Part shown: positions 50,580 through 62,017 of the stretch, piece by piece
Numbering within the stretch: position 1 is the stretch's first letter
Layout: every line of letters starts with the position of its first letter
Source: Pseudomonas sp. S04
GTDB lineage: Bacteria; Pseudomonadota; Gammaproteobacteria; Pseudomonadales; Pseudomonadaceae
DNA length: 64,000 bases
Direction: 5' to 3'
Assembly (NCBI RefSeq): GCF_009834545.1
Contig: NZ_CP019427.1
Span: 4,222,001 to 4,286,000 of the forward strand
Program-made: the position numbers and the translations under genes
Notes under the pieces: model-generated
What the model was told of the DNA's origin: nothing
What the model saw: the letters and a program-made list of their open reading frames with translations, nothing else
Databases searched by the model: none

Positions 50580-52955
50580 TCAAGCCGAAGCTTGACCCTC
50601 AGCCAGGAAGAACCAGGTTTCCAGTACGGAATCGGGGTTCAACGAAACGCTTTCGATGCCCTGCTCCATCAGCCACTTGGCCAGGTCCGGGTGATCGGAT
50701 GGGCCCTGGCCGCAGATGCCGATGTACTTGCCGGCCTTGTTGCAGGCGGCAATGGCATTGGCCAGCAGCTTCTTGACCGCCGGATTACGCTCATCGAACA
50801 GGTGCGCGATGATCCCGGAGTCACGGTCCAGGCCCAGGGTCAGCTGGGTCAGGTCGTTGGAGCCGATGGAGAAACCGTCGAAGAATTCCAGGAACTCTTC
50901 AGCCAGGATCGCGTTCGATGGCAGTTCGCACATCATGATCACGCGCAGGCCGTTGTCGCCACGGGCCAGGCCATTCTCGGCCAACAGATCGACGACCTGG
51001 CTGGCTTCGCCCAGGGTCCGCACGAACGGCACCATGATTTCGACGTTGGTCAGGCCCATCTCGTTGCGCACACGCTTGAGGGCGCGGCACTCGAGCTCGA
51101 AGCAGTCACGGAAGGCTTCGCTGATGTAACGCGAGGCACCGCGGAAGCCCAGCATCGGGTTCTCTTCTTCCGGCTCGTAGAGCTTGCCGCCGATCAGGTT
51201 GGCGTATTCGTTGGACTTGAAGTCCGACAGGCGCACGATGACTTTTTTCGGCCAGAACGCGGCAGCCAGGGTGCTGATGCCCTCGACCAGCTTCTCGACG
51301 TAGAAACCGACCGGATCGTCGTAGCCAGCGATACGCTTGTCGACGCTTTCCTTGATTTCCGCAGGCAGGCCGTCGTAGTTCAACAGCGCCTTGGGGTGCA
51401 CGCCGATCATACGGTTGATGATGAACTCCAGGCGGGCCAGGCCCACACCGGCGTTCGGCAACTGCGCGAAGTCGAAGGCGCGGTCCGGGTTGCCGACGTT
51501 CATCATGATCTTGAACGGCAGGTCCGGCATGGCGTCCACGGAGTTTTTCTTGACGTCGAAGCCCAGTTCGCCTTCGAAGATGAAACCGGTGTCGCCTTCA
51601 GCGCAGGAAACGGTCACGCCCTGGCCATCTTTCAACAGCTGGGTAGCGTTACCGCAGCCCACTACCGCCGGGATCCCCAGCTCACGGGCAATGATCGCCG
51701 CGTGACAGGTACGGCCGCCACGGTTGGTGACGATGGCGCTGGCGCGCTTCATGACCGGTTCCCAATCCGGGTCGGTCATGTCGGAAACCAGCACGTCGCC
51801 CGGCTGGACCTTGTCCATCTCGGACACGTCCTTGATGATGCGGACCTTGCCGGCGCCAATGCGCTGGCCGATGGCACGGCCTTCCACCAGCACGGTGCCG
51901 GTTTCTTTCAACAGATAGCGTTCCATGACGTTGGCCGAAGTGCGGCTCTTCACGGTTTCCGGACGGGCCTGCACGATGTACAGCTTGCCGTCGTCACCGT
52001 CCTTGGCCCACTCGATGTCCATCGGGCACTTGTAGTGCTTCTCGATGATCATCGCTTGCTTGGCCAGCTCGCTGACTTCCGCGTCGGACAGGCAGAAACG
52101 CGCGCGCTCGGCCTTGTCGACGTCGACGGTCTTGACCGAACGACCGGCCTTGGCCTCGTCACCGTAGATCATCTTGATTGCTTTGCTGCCCAGGTTGCGG
52201 CGCAGGATCGCCGGGCGACCCGCGGCCAGCGTGCCCTTGTGGACGTAGAATTCATCCGGGTTGACTGCGCCCTGGACCACGGTTTCACCCAGCCCGTAGG
52301 CGCCGGTGATGAACACCACGTCACGGAAGCCCGACTCGGTATCGAGGGTGAACATCACGCCGGCGGTGCCGGTTTCCGAACGCACCATGCGCTGCACACC
52401 GGCCGACAGGGCCACCAGCTTGTGGTCGAAGCCCTGGTGGACGCGGTAGGAAATGGCACGGTCGTTGAACAGGGAAGCGAACACTTCCTTGGCCGCACGA
52501 ATGACGTTCTCGACGCCACGAATGTTCAGGAAGGTTTCCTGCTGGCCGGCGAACGAGGCGTCCGGCAAGTCTTCGGCGGTGGCCGAAGAGCGCACGGCCA
52601 CGGCCATGTCCGGGTTACCGGCCGACAGGGTGGCGAACGCGGTGCGAATCTCGGCGTTGAGCTTCTCCGGGAACTCGGCTTCCATGATCCATTGACGAAT
52701 CTGCGCGCCGGTACGGGCCAGCGCGTTCACGTCATCCACGTCCAGCGCATCCAGCGCGGCGTGGATCTGGTCGTTCAAACCACTTAATTCGAGAAAATCA
52801 CGATAAGCCTGAGCTGTCGTGGCAAAGCCACCCGGGACCGACACACCGGCACCTGCAAGGTTACTGATCATCTCGCCCAGGGATGCGTTCTTGCCCCCCA
52901 CATGCTCTACATCATGGACGCCGAGCTTATCGAGGGAAACTACGTACTCTACCAA
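50580..52955 (-). CDS. ppsA: Phosphoenolpyruvate synthase
   Basis: A 791-residue gluconeogenic enzyme converting pyruvate, ATP and water to PEP, AMP and phosphate. The N-terminal ATP-grasp region contains [14 protein letters not shown] and [19 protein letters not shown]. The swivelling domain has the phosphohistidine in [18 protein letters not shown]. The C-terminal TIM barrel has GFRGASRYI and [20 protein letters not shown]. The start codon is TTG at 52955 ([13 protein letters not shown]), preceded by GGAG eight bases away. ppsR is divergent, and its product controls this enzyme by phosphorylation. Confidence 0.97.
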   Translation of the reverse strand: MVEYVVSLDKLGVHDVEHVGGKNASLGEMISNLAGAGVSVPGGFATTAQAYRDFLELSGLNDQIHAALDALDVDDVNALARTGAQIRQWIMEAEFPEKLNAEIRTAFATLSAGNPDMAVAVRSSATAEDLPDASFAGQQETFLNIRGVENVIRAAKEVFASLFNDRAISYRVHQGFDHKLVALSAGVQRMVRSETGTAGVMFTLDTESGFRDVVFITGAYGLGETVVQGAVNPDEFYVHKGTLAAGRPAILRRNLGSKAIKMIYGDEAKAGRSVKTVDVDKAERARFCLSDAEVSELAKQAMIIEKHYKCPMDIEWAKDGDDGKLYIVQARPETVKSRTSANVMERYLLKETGTVLVEGRAIGQRIGAGKVRIIKDVSEMDKVQPGDVLVSDMTDPDWEPVMKRASAIVTNRGGRTCHAAIIARELGIPAVVGCGNATQLLKDGQGVTVSCAEGDTGFIFEGELGFDVKKNSVDAMPDLPFKIMMNVGNPDRAFDFAQLPNAGVGLARLEFIINRMIGVHPKALLNYDGLPAEIKESVDKRIAGYDDPVGFYVEKLVEGISTLAAAFWPKKVIVRLSDFKSNEYANLIGGKLYEPEEENPMLGFRGASRYISEAFRDCFELECRALKRVRNEMGLTNVEIMVPFVRTLGEASQVVDLLAENGLARGDNGLRVIMMCELPSNAILAEEFLEFFDGFSIGSNDLTQLTLGLDRDSGIIAHLFDERNPAVKKLLANAIAACNKAGKYIGICGQGPSDHPDLAKWLMEQGIESVSLNPDSVLETWFFLAEGQASA

Positions 52956-53130
52956 GGTGATCTCTCCACTAACTGTGTTGGAAAAGCTCAGGGTACTGGC
53001 CGCTCAAGGGAGCATTTGCCAGCTATATGGCCTGGACCTGGAAAATAAGTGAGAATGCCGGCCAATCCGGGCCGCCAAATCGCGCCTATCATATCCAAGA
53101 ATCGTCACCAGCTTAAGGCCCAAGGCGCAA

Positions 53131-53949
53131 ATGAAACGATCTGCTTTCTTTATCTCCGATGGCACGGGCATTACGGCCGAAACCCTGGGTCAAAGCCTGT
53201 TGGCGCAGTTCGAAAACATTACCTTCGGCAAATTCACCCGGCCGTACATCGACAGCGTCGATAAAGCGCGGGCCATGGTACAACAAATCAACACGGCCGC
53301 CGAAAAGGACGGCTTTCGTCCAATCATCTTCGACACGATCGTCAACCAGGACATTCGTGAGATTCTCGCCACGTCCAATGGTTTCATGATCGACATTTTT
53401 TCGACCTTCCTCGCCCCGCTGGAGCTGGAGCTGAGCGAGCACTCGTCCTATTCGGTCGGCAAGTCGCATTCCATTGGCCACAACTCCAATTACATGGAGC
53501 GTATCGAGGCGGTGAACTTCGCCCTGGACAACGACGACGGCGCGCGCACCCACTATTACGACAAGGCCGACCTGATCCTGGTGGGCGTGTCGCGGTGCGG
53601 CAAGACCCCGACCTGCCTGTACATGGCCATGCAGTTCGGCATCCGCGCAGCCAACTACCCACTGACCGAGGACGACATGGAGCGCCTGCAACTGCCGGCC
53701 GCCCTGCGCGCCCACCAGCACAAGCTGTTCGGCCTGACCATCGACCCGGACCGCCTCACCGCCATCCGCAACGAGCGCAAGCCCAACAGCCGGTACTCGA
53801 GCTACGCCCAGTGCGAGTTCGAGGTGCGTGAAGTGGAAAACCTGTTCCGCCGCGAGAACATCCCGAACATCAACTCCACGCATTTTTCCGTGGAAGAGAT
53901 TTCCGCCAAGATCCTCGTGGAAAAAGGCGTCGAGCGCCGCTTCAAGTAG
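53131..53949 (+). CDS. ppsR: PEP synthase regulatory protein (kinase/pyrophosphorylase, DUF299)
   Basis: A 272-residue bifunctional enzyme that inactivates PEP synthase by ADP-dependent phosphorylation and reactivates it by phosphate-dependent dephosphorylation. [21 protein letters not shown] is the family start, and [18 protein letters not shown] is the P-loop-like motif (GVSRCGKTP). [18 protein letters not shown] closes the domain. It is divergent from ppsA with a 175-base gap. Confidence 0.96.
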   Translation: MKRSAFFISDGTGITAETLGQSLLAQFENITFGKFTRPYIDSVDKARAMVQQINTAAEKDGFRPIIFDTIVNQDIREILATSNGFMIDIFSTFLAPLELELSEHSSYSVGKSHSIGHNSNYMERIEAVNFALDNDDGARTHYYDKADLILVGVSRCGKTPTCLYMAMQFGIRAANYPLTEDDMERLQLPAALRAHQHKLFGLTIDPDRLTAIRNERKPNSRYSSYAQCEFEVREVENLFRRENIPNINSTHFSVEEISAKILVEKGVERRFK

Positions 53950-54016
53950 CCAGCCGAGTCGCCAGCGCAGGCGCGCCGGGCTCTTCGCAGGAGCCTGGCT
54001 TGCCCGCGCGGACCGA

Positions 54017-55402
54017 CTAACCGACCTCCCGCAATGCCGAAACCACCGCCTCGACCCCCTCGCGCAACAACCGATCATCCCCCACCGAATTGCACACGCT
54101 GACGCGGATCGCCTGCGGCACGGCCCCATGCCCCACCGCAAACGCTTCGGCGGTGGCAATCAAGTAGCCGCTGCGCTTGAGCTCAGATTCGACCTGGGAC
54201 GCGCGCCACGGCTCGGGCACGTCGATCCAGAAATGCGGGCTCTGTGCGTGCGTGCGGTACTGCAAGCCCTGCAACACGCCCTCGACCAGCGCTTTGCGCC
54301 GGCTGATTTCGATGATTTGCTGTTCCAGCAACTGCCGGGCGACACCGCTTTCGATCCACTGCGTGGCCAACTCCAGGGCCAGGGGCGTAGCCATCCAGCA
54401 CGAAGCGCGCACCGCTGCCGACAAACGGCTGAGCAAGGCCTGGGGCGCATACAGATAGCCGACCCGCAAGCCCGCCGACACCGCCTTGCTCAGGCTGGCG
54501 ATCAGCACCGTACGCTCCGGAGCAAAATGGCTCAGGGGTAACGGCCGCTCCTGGACCAGCACGGCGTGGGCCTGATCCTCGATGATCAACAGATTGTGCC
54601 CCCGGCAGACCTCCACCAGGGCCTCGCGACGCGCGGTGGACATTACCGCGGCCGTCGGATTTTGCAGGGTCGGCGTGCAGTACAGCGCCGTCACCCGGTG
54701 TTGGCGACAGACCTCGTCCAGAGCCGCTGGCAACAACCCCTCGGCGTCCATGGCCAGGCCAATCAGCTTGATCCCCAGATTGCGCGCCACGCTGATCAAG
54801 CCTGGGTAGGTCAACTGCTCGGTGACCAGCGTATCGCCGGCCTTGAGCAGCGCCATCAAGGCACACAGCAAACCGTGCTGGCCGCCGTTGACGCAAATCA
54901 CCTGCTCGGCCCTGGCGACAAATTCGCCGTGCCCGAGCCACCGCGCGCCCGCCGCCCGATACTCCGGCAGGCCGGCGTCCGCGGTGTAGCCGCTGATGCG
55001 CTGCATGGCCTGGGGATCACTCGCCAGGGCCTGCAGCCCCTGGCTCAGGCACAACGCCTGGCGTCCGGGAATCGGCTGGTTGCGGCTCATGTCCAGGCAC
55101 GGCGGTGGTTGCTCGCTGACATTGCGGAACCCACCGTCACGCGGGCGCTCCATGCCCTGCTCACGGACATAAGTACCGTCACCGACCCGGGCGACCACCT
55201 TGCCCAGGCGCTCAAGCTCGGCATAGGCGCGACTGACCGTGCCCACCGTTACCCCGAGGCTGTCCGCCAGCAGGCGATGGGGCGGCAATTTGCAGCCAGG
55301 CGCGAGCACGCCGTCAGCCATGCCCTGCTCTACCCCGTCGCTGAGGCGCTGGTACTTCATGCCGGTTCCATGGCTGAGGGCATCCCGCAGGATTGACACC
55401 AT
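54017..55402 (-). CDS. MocR-type PLP-dependent transcriptional regulator (GntR - aminotransferase fusion)
   Basis: A 461-residue regulator joining an N-terminal GntR winged helix (LPPHRLLADSLGVTVGTVSRAYAELERLGKV) to a fold-type I aminotransferase domain. The PLP lysine lies in SLSKAVSAGLRVGYLY, and YCTPTLQNPTAAVMS and EDQAHAVL are cofactor contacts. The start is uncertain: ATGs at 55426, 55402 and 55360 are all in frame. 55402 gives the usual short lead before the helix-turn-helix. It is divergent from an EamA transporter gene, which it probably controls. Confidence 0.9.
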   Translation of the reverse strand: MVSILRDALSHGTGMKYQRLSDGVEQGMADGVLAPGCKLPPHRLLADSLGVTVGTVSRAYAELERLGKVVARVGDGTYVREQGMERPRDGGFRNVSEQPPPCLDMSRNQPIPGRQALCLSQGLQALASDPQAMQRISGYTADAGLPEYRAAGARWLGHGEFVARAEQVICVNGGQHGLLCALMALLKAGDTLVTEQLTYPGLISVARNLGIKLIGLAMDAEGLLPAALDEVCRQHRVTALYCTPTLQNPTAAVMSTARREALVEVCRGHNLLIIEDQAHAVLVQERPLPLSHFAPERTVLIASLSKAVSAGLRVGYLYAPQALLSRLSAAVRASCWMATPLALELATQWIESGVARQLLEQQIIEISRRKALVEGVLQGLQYRTHAQSPHFWIDVPEPWRASQVESELKRSGYLIATAEAFAVGHGAVPQAIRVSVCNSVGDDRLLREGVEAVVSALREVG

Positions 55403-55519
55403 GGCAATACTTACTTTGACAGCCATTACCACCCCGAATAGCGTGCTGAAAACAGGTTCAATCAGGGATAGACCTTTTCCATGACCCGGTCAATTCCCAT
55501 CACACCAAGGTGCCCGAGC

Positions 55520-56458
55520 ATGCCCACCGCCATCGCCGTCGATATCCCGCAAAGACACCCCCGCCGCTGGCTGGCTGGATTGATCACCAGCGTGCTGTTT
55601 CTGATCGTCTGCCTGAGCTGGGGCACGACCTGGCTGGGGATCAAGATCGCCGTCGAAAGCGTGCCGCCGCTGACCGCTGCCGGCCTGCGTTTTCTGATCG
55701 CCTTCCCGCTGTTCCTGAGTTTTGCCGCGTGGCGCCGCGAACCCTTGCTGTTCCCCAAGGGCAGTCGCTGGTTCTTCCTGTTCGTTACGCTGACGTATTT
55801 CAGCCTGCCGTACTACTTGCTCAATTATGGCGAGATGCACGTTTCGTCAGGGCTCACGGCACTCCTGTTCAGCTGCATGCCGGTGTTTATCCTGGTGTTC
55901 TCGGCGCTGTTCCTGCGGGAAAAAATCTATGCCTCCCAGGTGCTCGGCATCGCCATCGGCTTTGCCAGCCTGTTCATGATCATCCGCAGCCAGGGCTTGC
56001 ACCTGGACCACGCCGAACTGTTCGGCGTACTGGCGATTCTCACGGCGGCGATCCTGCATGCGCTGTGTTATGTAGTGACCAAGAAACACGGGAGCGCCAT
56101 CAGCGTCATCACCTACAACACCTTGCCAATCGGTATCGCCGGGCTGCTGCTGTTTGTTACGGGACTGGCGGTCGAGACCCCGGCATTCGCGGCCATCAGC
56201 GCGCGTTCGTGGGGCGCCCTGCTCTATCTGGGACTGGTGGCGTCGGTGGGCGGGTTCATCGTGTATTTCATCCTGCTCAAGCGCTTGAGCCCGATCATCC
56301 TGTCTTTCGTGTTCATCATTTTCCCGGTGTTCGCGGTGATGATTGGCGCCTGGTACGAAGGGCAGGTGATTTCGCGGGAATTGATCGGCTACTCGGCGGT
56401 GCTGCTGATGGGGTTTGCGATCACCAAGTTGCCCGTGGAGAAGTGGCTGGCCAGGTAA
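55520..56458 (+). CDS. EamA/DMT-family transporter
   Basis: A 312-residue inner-membrane protein with ten predicted helices in two EamA repeats. LSWGTTWLGIKIAVESVPPLTAAGLRFLIAFP is the start of repeat 1, and YVVTKKHGSAISVITYN and LGLVASVGGFIVYFILLKRLSPI lie in repeat 2. Such proteins usually export amino acids or metabolites. AAGG precedes the ATG at 55520 by nine bases; an earlier in-frame ATG at 55481 is less well placed. It probably forms a regulated pair with the MocR gene. Confidence 0.9.
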   Translation: MPTAIAVDIPQRHPRRWLAGLITSVLFLIVCLSWGTTWLGIKIAVESVPPLTAAGLRFLIAFPLFLSFAAWRREPLLFPKGSRWFFLFVTLTYFSLPYYLLNYGEMHVSSGLTALLFSCMPVFILVFSALFLREKIYASQVLGIAIGFASLFMIIRSQGLHLDHAELFGVLAILTAAILHALCYVVTKKHGSAISVITYNTLPIGIAGLLLFVTGLAVETPAFAAISARSWGALLYLGLVASVGGFIVYFILLKRLSPIILSFVFIIFPVFAVMIGAWYEGQVISRELIGYSAVLLMGFAITKLPVEKWLAR

Positions 56459-56495
56459 CAGCCAGCCACGGCATCCAGCGGGACAGGGTTAGCGG

Positions 56496-57980
56496 TCAGA
56501 TCACGAAGAGATCCATGAAGCGGTTCACCGGAGTCGCTTCAAGGGCTGCCTGATCCTTGCACAGGGCAAAGATCTGCGCCGAGCGCTGGGCAGTGAAGCG
56601 GGTGGCGAGGTTGGCCTTGAACTTGTCCTCGAGCAACGGGATGCCCTCGGCGCGCCGGCGGCGATGGCCGATCGGGTACTCCACCAGCACTTGCTCGGTA
56701 CTCGAACCGTCCTTGAAAAACACCTGCAGGGCATTGGCGATCGAACGTTTGTCGGCCTCCAGGTACTCGCGGGTGAAACGTGGATCCTCGACTATGACCA
56801 TCTTCTCGCGCAGGACATCGATGATCGGGTGCGCAGCGTGGAACTGATCTTCGTACTGCTCGGCCACCAGGTTACCGAACGCCAGCGGTACGGCGGTCAT
56901 GTACTGGATGCAGTGGTCACGGTCGGCGGCGTTGGCCAGTTGCCCGACCTTGGAGATGATGCGGATCGCCGACTCATGGGTGGTGATGACAATCCGGTCG
57001 ATCTCGTGCAGGCGATTACGCACCTGCGGATGCAGGGTCACCGCCGCCTCGCAGGCGGTCTGCGCATGGAACTCGGCCGGGAAGCTGATCTTGAACAGCA
57101 CGTTTTCCATCACGTAGCTGGCGTAAGGCTGGGAAAAACTGAAGGCGCGCTGATCCGCAGGCTTGAGCGCCAGGTCCTTGTTGGTGTGGCTGAACAGTAC
57201 GTCGTAGAACCCCCATTGCGTGGCAGTCAGCGCGCCCGGAATGCCCATCTCTCCGCGCAGGGCGATGTCTGCCAGGCGTACCCCGCGACTGGACGCATCA
57301 CCCGCGGCCCAGGATTTGCGTGAGCCGGCGTTCGGCGCATGCCGGTAGGTGCGCAAGGCCTGGCCGTCGACAAAGGCGTGGGACAGCGCTGCCAGCAATT
57401 GCTCGCGGCTGGCGCCGAGGAGTTTGGCGCTGACGGCGGTCGAGGCGACCTTGACCAGCAGCACGTGGTCCAGGCCGACCCGGTTGAAGGAGTTCTCCAG
57501 GGCAATCACCCCTTGAATCTCGTGGGCCATGATCATCGCGTCGAGCACCGCGCGCATGGTCAGCGGCGAGTCGCCATTGGCCAGGCGCTTTTGCGACAGG
57601 TGATCGGCCAGCGCCAGGATCGCCCCGAGGTTATCCGAGGGATGACCCCATTCCGCAGCCAGCCAGGTGTCGTTGTAGTCGAGCCAGCGGACGATGCAGC
57701 CGATGTCCCAGGCCGCCTTGACCGGGTCCAGGCGAAAACTCGTGCCTGGCACCCGGGCGCCAAAGGGCACGATCGTGCCTTCGACCATCGGCCCAAGGTG
57801 TTTGGTGCATTCGGGAAAACGCAGGGCCAGCAGGCCGCAGCCGAGGGTATCGAGCAGGCAGTTGCGGGCGGTGTCCAGGGCCTCCCGGGACTCGATCCGG
57901 TAGTTCAGGACGTAGTCGGCGATGTCCTGCAGGACCTGGTCATAGTCAGGACGGTTGTTTAAGTCAACGTTGGCGCTCAT
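56496..57980 (-). CDS. prpD: 2-methylcitrate dehydratase PrpD
   Basis: A 494-residue MmgE/PrpD-family dehydratase acting on 2-methylcitrate in propionate degradation. [42 protein letters not shown] and [21 protein letters not shown] are typical blocks. When AcnD and PrpF are present they can bypass PrpD, so its role here may be partly redundant. It is the last gene of the prp cluster, separated from prpF by a 40-base perfect palindrome. Confidence 0.96.
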   Translation of the reverse strand: MSANVDLNNRPDYDQVLQDIADYVLNYRIESREALDTARNCLLDTLGCGLLALRFPECTKHLGPMVEGTIVPFGARVPGTSFRLDPVKAAWDIGCIVRWLDYNDTWLAAEWGHPSDNLGAILALADHLSQKRLANGDSPLTMRAVLDAMIMAHEIQGVIALENSFNRVGLDHVLLVKVASTAVSAKLLGASREQLLAALSHAFVDGQALRTYRHAPNAGSRKSWAAGDASSRGVRLADIALRGEMGIPGALTATQWGFYDVLFSHTNKDLALKPADQRAFSFSQPYASYVMENVLFKISFPAEFHAQTACEAAVTLHPQVRNRLHEIDRIVITTHESAIRIISKVGQLANAADRDHCIQYMTAVPLAFGNLVAEQYEDQFHAAHPIIDVLREKMVIVEDPRFTREYLEADKRSIANALQVFFKDGSSTEQVLVEYPIGHRRRRAEGIPLLEDKFKANLATRFTAQRSAQIFALCKDQAALEATPVNRFMDLFVI

Positions 57981-58060
57981 GTTCGATTCACTCGGGCAGT
58001 GGTTCGTAAATGGGACCTCGGTTCAGGGCTAACACGGACAACCTATTCTTATGATATTCC

Positions 58061-58100
58061 CCCTTTGTGGGAGCGAGCGCCCGCTCGCTCCCACAAAGGG
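58061..58100. repeat. Perfect 40-base palindromic REP element between prpF and prpD
   Basis: CCCTTTGTGGGAGCGAGCG and its exact complement flank a two-base centre. Two REP ends appear fused head to head. It may act as a partial terminator inside the operon. Confidence 0.9.
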
Positions 58101-58113
58101 CTATGTTTCAAGG

Positions 58114-59304
58114 CTAGAACGAATCCCCAGGGACCCGCACCCAGCCTTCCATCAGCACTCGCGCGCTGCGGCTCATGATGGCTTTGGTCACGGTCCATTC
58201 GCCGTCCACCAGGTTGGCTTCAGCGCCGACCCGCAAGGTGCCGGATGGGTGGCCGAAACGTACCGCGTTGCGCTCGACGCCGCCGGCCGCCAGGTTGACC
58301 AGGGTGCCGGTAATGGCCGCCGCGGTGCCGATGGCCACTGCTGCGGTGCCCATCATTGCGTGGTGCAGCTTGCCCATGGACAGCGCCCGCACCAGCAGGT
58401 CGACATCGCCCGCCGCCACGGGTTTGCCGCTGGAGGACAGGTAATCGCTGGGCCGCGCGACGAACGCTACCTTGGGGGTGTGTTGGCGCTTGGCCGCTTC
58501 GTCGAGGTTGGCAATCAAGCCCATGCGCAAGGCGCCGTGAGCACGGATCGTCTCGAACATGGCCAATGCCTTGGGATCGCCATTGATCTCGCCCTGCAAT
58601 TCGCGGCCGGTGTAACCGATATCCTCGGCATTGACGAAGATCGTCGGGATGCCCGCATTGATCATGGTCACCTGCAAGGTGCCAACACCCGGCACGTGCA
58701 GTTCATCCACCAGGTTGCCGGTGGGGAACATCGAACCGCCAGCGCCCTCTTCCTCGGCCGCCGGGCTGATGAATTCCAACTGCACTTCAGCGGCCGGGAA
58801 GGTCACGCCGTCGAGTTCGAAATCACCGGTTTCCTGCACCGCGCCCTGGGTAATCGGCACATGGGCGATGATGGTCTTGCCGATGTTGGCCTGCCAGATG
58901 CGCACCACGGCCACGCCGTTGTCCGGCAGCCGGGCAGGATCGACCAGGCCACTGCTGACGGCGAACGAACCGACCGCTGCCGACAGGTTGCCGCAGTTAC
59001 CGCTCCAGTCGACAAACGGCTTGTCGATGGAGACCTGGCCAAACAGGTAATCCACATCGTGATCGGCCTTGAGGCTCTTGGACAGGATCACCGTCTTGCT
59101 GGTGCTCGAGGTCGCGGCGCCCATGCCGTCGATCTGCTTTTCGTAAGGGTCCGGGCTGCCAATCACCCGCAGCAACAGCGCGTCGCGCGCCGGGCCAGGA
59201 ACCTGCGCCGACTCGGGCAAATCTTCAAGACTGAAGAACACGCCTTTGCTGGTGCCACCACGCATGTAGGTGGCGGGAATCTTGATCTGAGGTGCGTGAG
59301 CCAT
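58114..59304 (-). CDS. prpF: 2-methylaconitate cis-trans isomerase PrpF
   Basis: A 396-residue member of the diaminopimelate-epimerase fold family that converts trans- to cis-2-methylaconitate, complementing AcnD. IPATYMRGGTSKGVFF opens the protein, DWSGNCGNLSAAVG carries a catalytic cysteine, and RFGHPSGTLRVGAEA closes the active site. AAGGA precedes the ATG at 59304; the 30-codon upstream extension is not family-like. Confidence 0.95.
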   Translation of the reverse strand: MAHAPQIKIPATYMRGGTSKGVFFSLEDLPESAQVPGPARDALLLRVIGSPDPYEKQIDGMGAATSSTSKTVILSKSLKADHDVDYLFGQVSIDKPFVDWSGNCGNLSAAVGSFAVSSGLVDPARLPDNGVAVVRIWQANIGKTIIAHVPITQGAVQETGDFELDGVTFPAAEVQLEFISPAAEEEGAGGSMFPTGNLVDELHVPGVGTLQVTMINAGIPTIFVNAEDIGYTGRELQGEINGDPKALAMFETIRAHGALRMGLIANLDEAAKRQHTPKVAFVARPSDYLSSSGKPVAAGDVDLLVRALSMGKLHHAMMGTAAVAIGTAAAITGTLVNLAAGGVERNAVRFGHPSGTLRVGAEANLVDGEWTVTKAIMSRSARVLMEGWVRVPGDSF

Positions 59305-59356
59305 GATGGTCCTTAATGGGCCGGCGCGGGACTGACGCCCCGCGCGGCACGTCGTG

Positions 59357-61948
59357 TTAAACGGCGACAGCCGATTCGAGGAAGTCCTGGGCAAAGCGCT
59401 GCAGCACGCCGCCCGCCTCGTAGATCGACACCTCTTCAGCGGTATCCAGGCGGCAGGTCACCGGCACCTCGACCTGCTCACCGTTCTTGCGGGTGATGAC
59501 CAGGGTCAGGGTTGCACGCGGGGTGCGAGCGCCCACCACGTCGTAGGTTTCGGTACCGTCGATACCCAGGGTCTTGCGGTCGGTGCCCGGCTTGAACTCC
59601 AGGGGCAACACGCCCATGCCGACCAGGTTGGTACGGTGGATACGCTCGAAGCCTTCGGCCGCAATGGCCTCCACACCCGCCAGGCGCACGCCCTTGGCCG
59701 CCCAGTCGCGGGACGAGCCCTGGCCGTAGTCGGCACCGGCGATGATGATCAGCGGTTGCTTGCGTTCCATGTAGGTTTCGATCGCTTCCCACATGCGCAT
59801 GACCTGGCCTTCCGGCTCGACCCGCGCCAGCGAACCCTGCTTGACCTTGCCGTTTTCCTGGACCATTTCGTTGAACAGTTTCGGGTTGGCGAAGGTCGCG
59901 CGTTGCGCGGTCAGGTGGTCACCGCGGTGGGTTGCGTAGGAGTTGAAGTCTTCCTCCGGCAGGCCCATTTTCGCCAGGTATTCGCCGGCGGCGCTGTCGA
60001 GCATGATCGCGTTGGACGGCGACAAGTGATCGGTGGTGATGTTGTCCGGCAGCACGGCCAGCGGGCGCATGCCCTTGAGTGGACGTGCCCCGGCCAACGC
60101 GCCTTCCCAGTACGGCGGACGGCGGATGTAGGTGCTCTGCTCGCGCCAGTCGTAGAGCGGCGTGACTTTCGGGCCGGTGTCTTCGTGGATGGCGAACATC
60201 GGGATGTACACCTGGCGGAACTGCTCCGGCTTGACCGAGGCCTTGACCACCGCGTCGATTTCTTCGTCGCTTGGCCAGATGTCTTTCAGACGGATGTCCT
60301 GGCCATCGACCACGCCCAACACGTCTTTTTCGATGTCGAAACGGATGGTCCCGGCAATGGCGTAAGCGACCACCAGTGGCGGCGACGCAAGGAACGCTTG
60401 CTTGGCGTACGGGTGAATCCGTCCGTCGAAGTTGCGGTTACCCGACAACACGGCGGTGGCGTACAGGTCGCGGTCGATGATCTCTTGCTGGATCACCGGG
60501 TCCAGTGCACCCGACATGCCGTTGCACGTGGTGCAGGCAAACGCCACGACGCCAAAACCCAGCTGTTCCAGTTCATCGGTCAGGCCGGCCTCGTCCAGGT
60601 ACAGGGCCACGGTCTTCGAGCCCGGCGCCAGGGACGACTTGACCCACGGCTTGCGAGTCAGGCCCAGCTTGTTGGCGTTGCGCGCCAGCAGGCCGGCGGC
60701 AATCACGTTGCGCGGGTTGCTGGTGTTGGTGCAACTGGTGATGGCCGCGATGATCACCGCGCCGTCAGGCATTTGCCCTGGCACGTCATCCCATTGCCCG
60801 GAGATACCCTTGGCCGCCAGGTCCGAGGTCGCGACACGGGCGTGCGGGTTGCTCGGGCCGGCCATGTTGCGCACCACCGAAGACAGATCGAAGCTCAGGC
60901 TGCGCTCGTACTGCGCGCCCGCCAGGCTGTCGGCCCACAGGCCGGTCTGCTTGGCGTACTGCTCGACCAAACGCACCTGCTCGTCTTCGCGGCCGGTGAG
61001 TTTCAGGTAATCGATGGTCTGCTGGTCGATGTAGAACATCGCCGCGGTGGCGCCGTATTCCGGGGCCATGTTGGAAATGGTTGCACGGTCGCCCAGGGTC
61101 AGGCGCGATGCACCCTCACCGAAGAATTCCAGCCAGGCACCGACGACTTTTTGCTGGCGCAGGTATTCGGTCAACGCCAGCACCATGTCGGTGGCGGTGA
61201 TGCCTGGTTGCAGCTTGCCAGTCAGTTCGACGCCGACGCTTTCCGGCAGGCGCATCCAGGAGGCACGGCCGAGCATCACGCTTTCGGCTTCCAGGCCACC
61301 GACACCGATGGCGATCACGCCCAGGGCATCGACGTGCGGGGTGTGGCTATCGGTGCCGACGCAGGTATCGGGGAACGCCACGCCGTCACGCACCTGGATC
61401 ACCGGAGACATTTTCTCCAGGTTGATCTGGTGCATGATGCCGTTGCCCGGCGGGATCACGTCGACGTTCTTGAAGGCTTTTTTGGTCCAGTTGATGAAGT
61501 GGAAACGGTCTTCGTTGCGGCGGTCCTCGATGGCGCGGTTCTTCTCGAACGCCTCGGGATCAAAACCACCGCGCTCGACGGCCAGGGAGTGGTCGACGAT
61601 CAACTGGGTCGGCACCACCGGGTTGACCTGCGCCGGATCGCCACCTTGCAGGGCAATCGCGTCACGCAGGCCCGCCAGGTCCACCAGGGCGGTCTGGCCG
61701 AGAATGTCGTGGCACACCACGCGCGCCGGGAACCATGGGAAGTCGAGGTCGCGCTTGCGTTCGATCAATTGCTTGAGCGAGTCGGTCAGGGTCGCCGGAT
61801 CACAGCGCCGCACCAGGTTTTCCGCCAGCACGCGGGAGGTGTACGGCAGGGTGGCATAGGCGCCCGCCTGGATCGCATCGACCGCCGCGCGAACGTCGAA
61901 GTAATCCAGATGGCTGCCGGGAAGCGATTTGCGAAATTCAGTGTTCAT
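59357..61948 (-). CDS. acnD: Fe/S-dependent 2-methylisocitrate dehydratase AcnD
   Basis: An 863-residue aconitase-family enzyme dehydrating 2-methylcitrate to 2-methylaconitate. The 4Fe-4S cysteines are in ITSCTNTSNP and FACTTCNGMSG. DSHTPHVDALGVIAIGVGG is a conserved aconitase block, and the swivel domain has ADYGQGSSRDWAAKG. The start MNTEFRKSLPGS matches the family; the longer frame to 62371 runs through a REP pair and into prpC and was rejected. AcnD needs PrpF, encoded just downstream. Confidence 0.96.
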   Translation of the reverse strand: MNTEFRKSLPGSHLDYFDVRAAVDAIQAGAYATLPYTSRVLAENLVRRCDPATLTDSLKQLIERKRDLDFPWFPARVVCHDILGQTALVDLAGLRDAIALQGGDPAQVNPVVPTQLIVDHSLAVERGGFDPEAFEKNRAIEDRRNEDRFHFINWTKKAFKNVDVIPPGNGIMHQINLEKMSPVIQVRDGVAFPDTCVGTDSHTPHVDALGVIAIGVGGLEAESVMLGRASWMRLPESVGVELTGKLQPGITATDMVLALTEYLRQQKVVGAWLEFFGEGASRLTLGDRATISNMAPEYGATAAMFYIDQQTIDYLKLTGREDEQVRLVEQYAKQTGLWADSLAGAQYERSLSFDLSSVVRNMAGPSNPHARVATSDLAAKGISGQWDDVPGQMPDGAVIIAAITSCTNTSNPRNVIAAGLLARNANKLGLTRKPWVKSSLAPGSKTVALYLDEAGLTDELEQLGFGVVAFACTTCNGMSGALDPVIQQEIIDRDLYATAVLSGNRNFDGRIHPYAKQAFLASPPLVVAYAIAGTIRFDIEKDVLGVVDGQDIRLKDIWPSDEEIDAVVKASVKPEQFRQVYIPMFAIHEDTGPKVTPLYDWREQSTYIRRPPYWEGALAGARPLKGMRPLAVLPDNITTDHLSPSNAIMLDSAAGEYLAKMGLPEEDFNSYATHRGDHLTAQRATFANPKLFNEMVQENGKVKQGSLARVEPEGQVMRMWEAIETYMERKQPLIIIAGADYGQGSSRDWAAKGVRLAGVEAIAAEGFERIHRTNLVGMGVLPLEFKPGTDRKTLGIDGTETYDVVGARTPRATLTLVITRKNGEQVEVPVTCRLDTAEEVSIYEAGGVLQRFAQDFLESAVAV

Positions 61949-62017
61949 CGTCAGGACTCGGTCACGGTAGTTACAAAAGGTGGGGCCTGGCGCCAGTTTC
62001 GAAAACAACACAATCCA

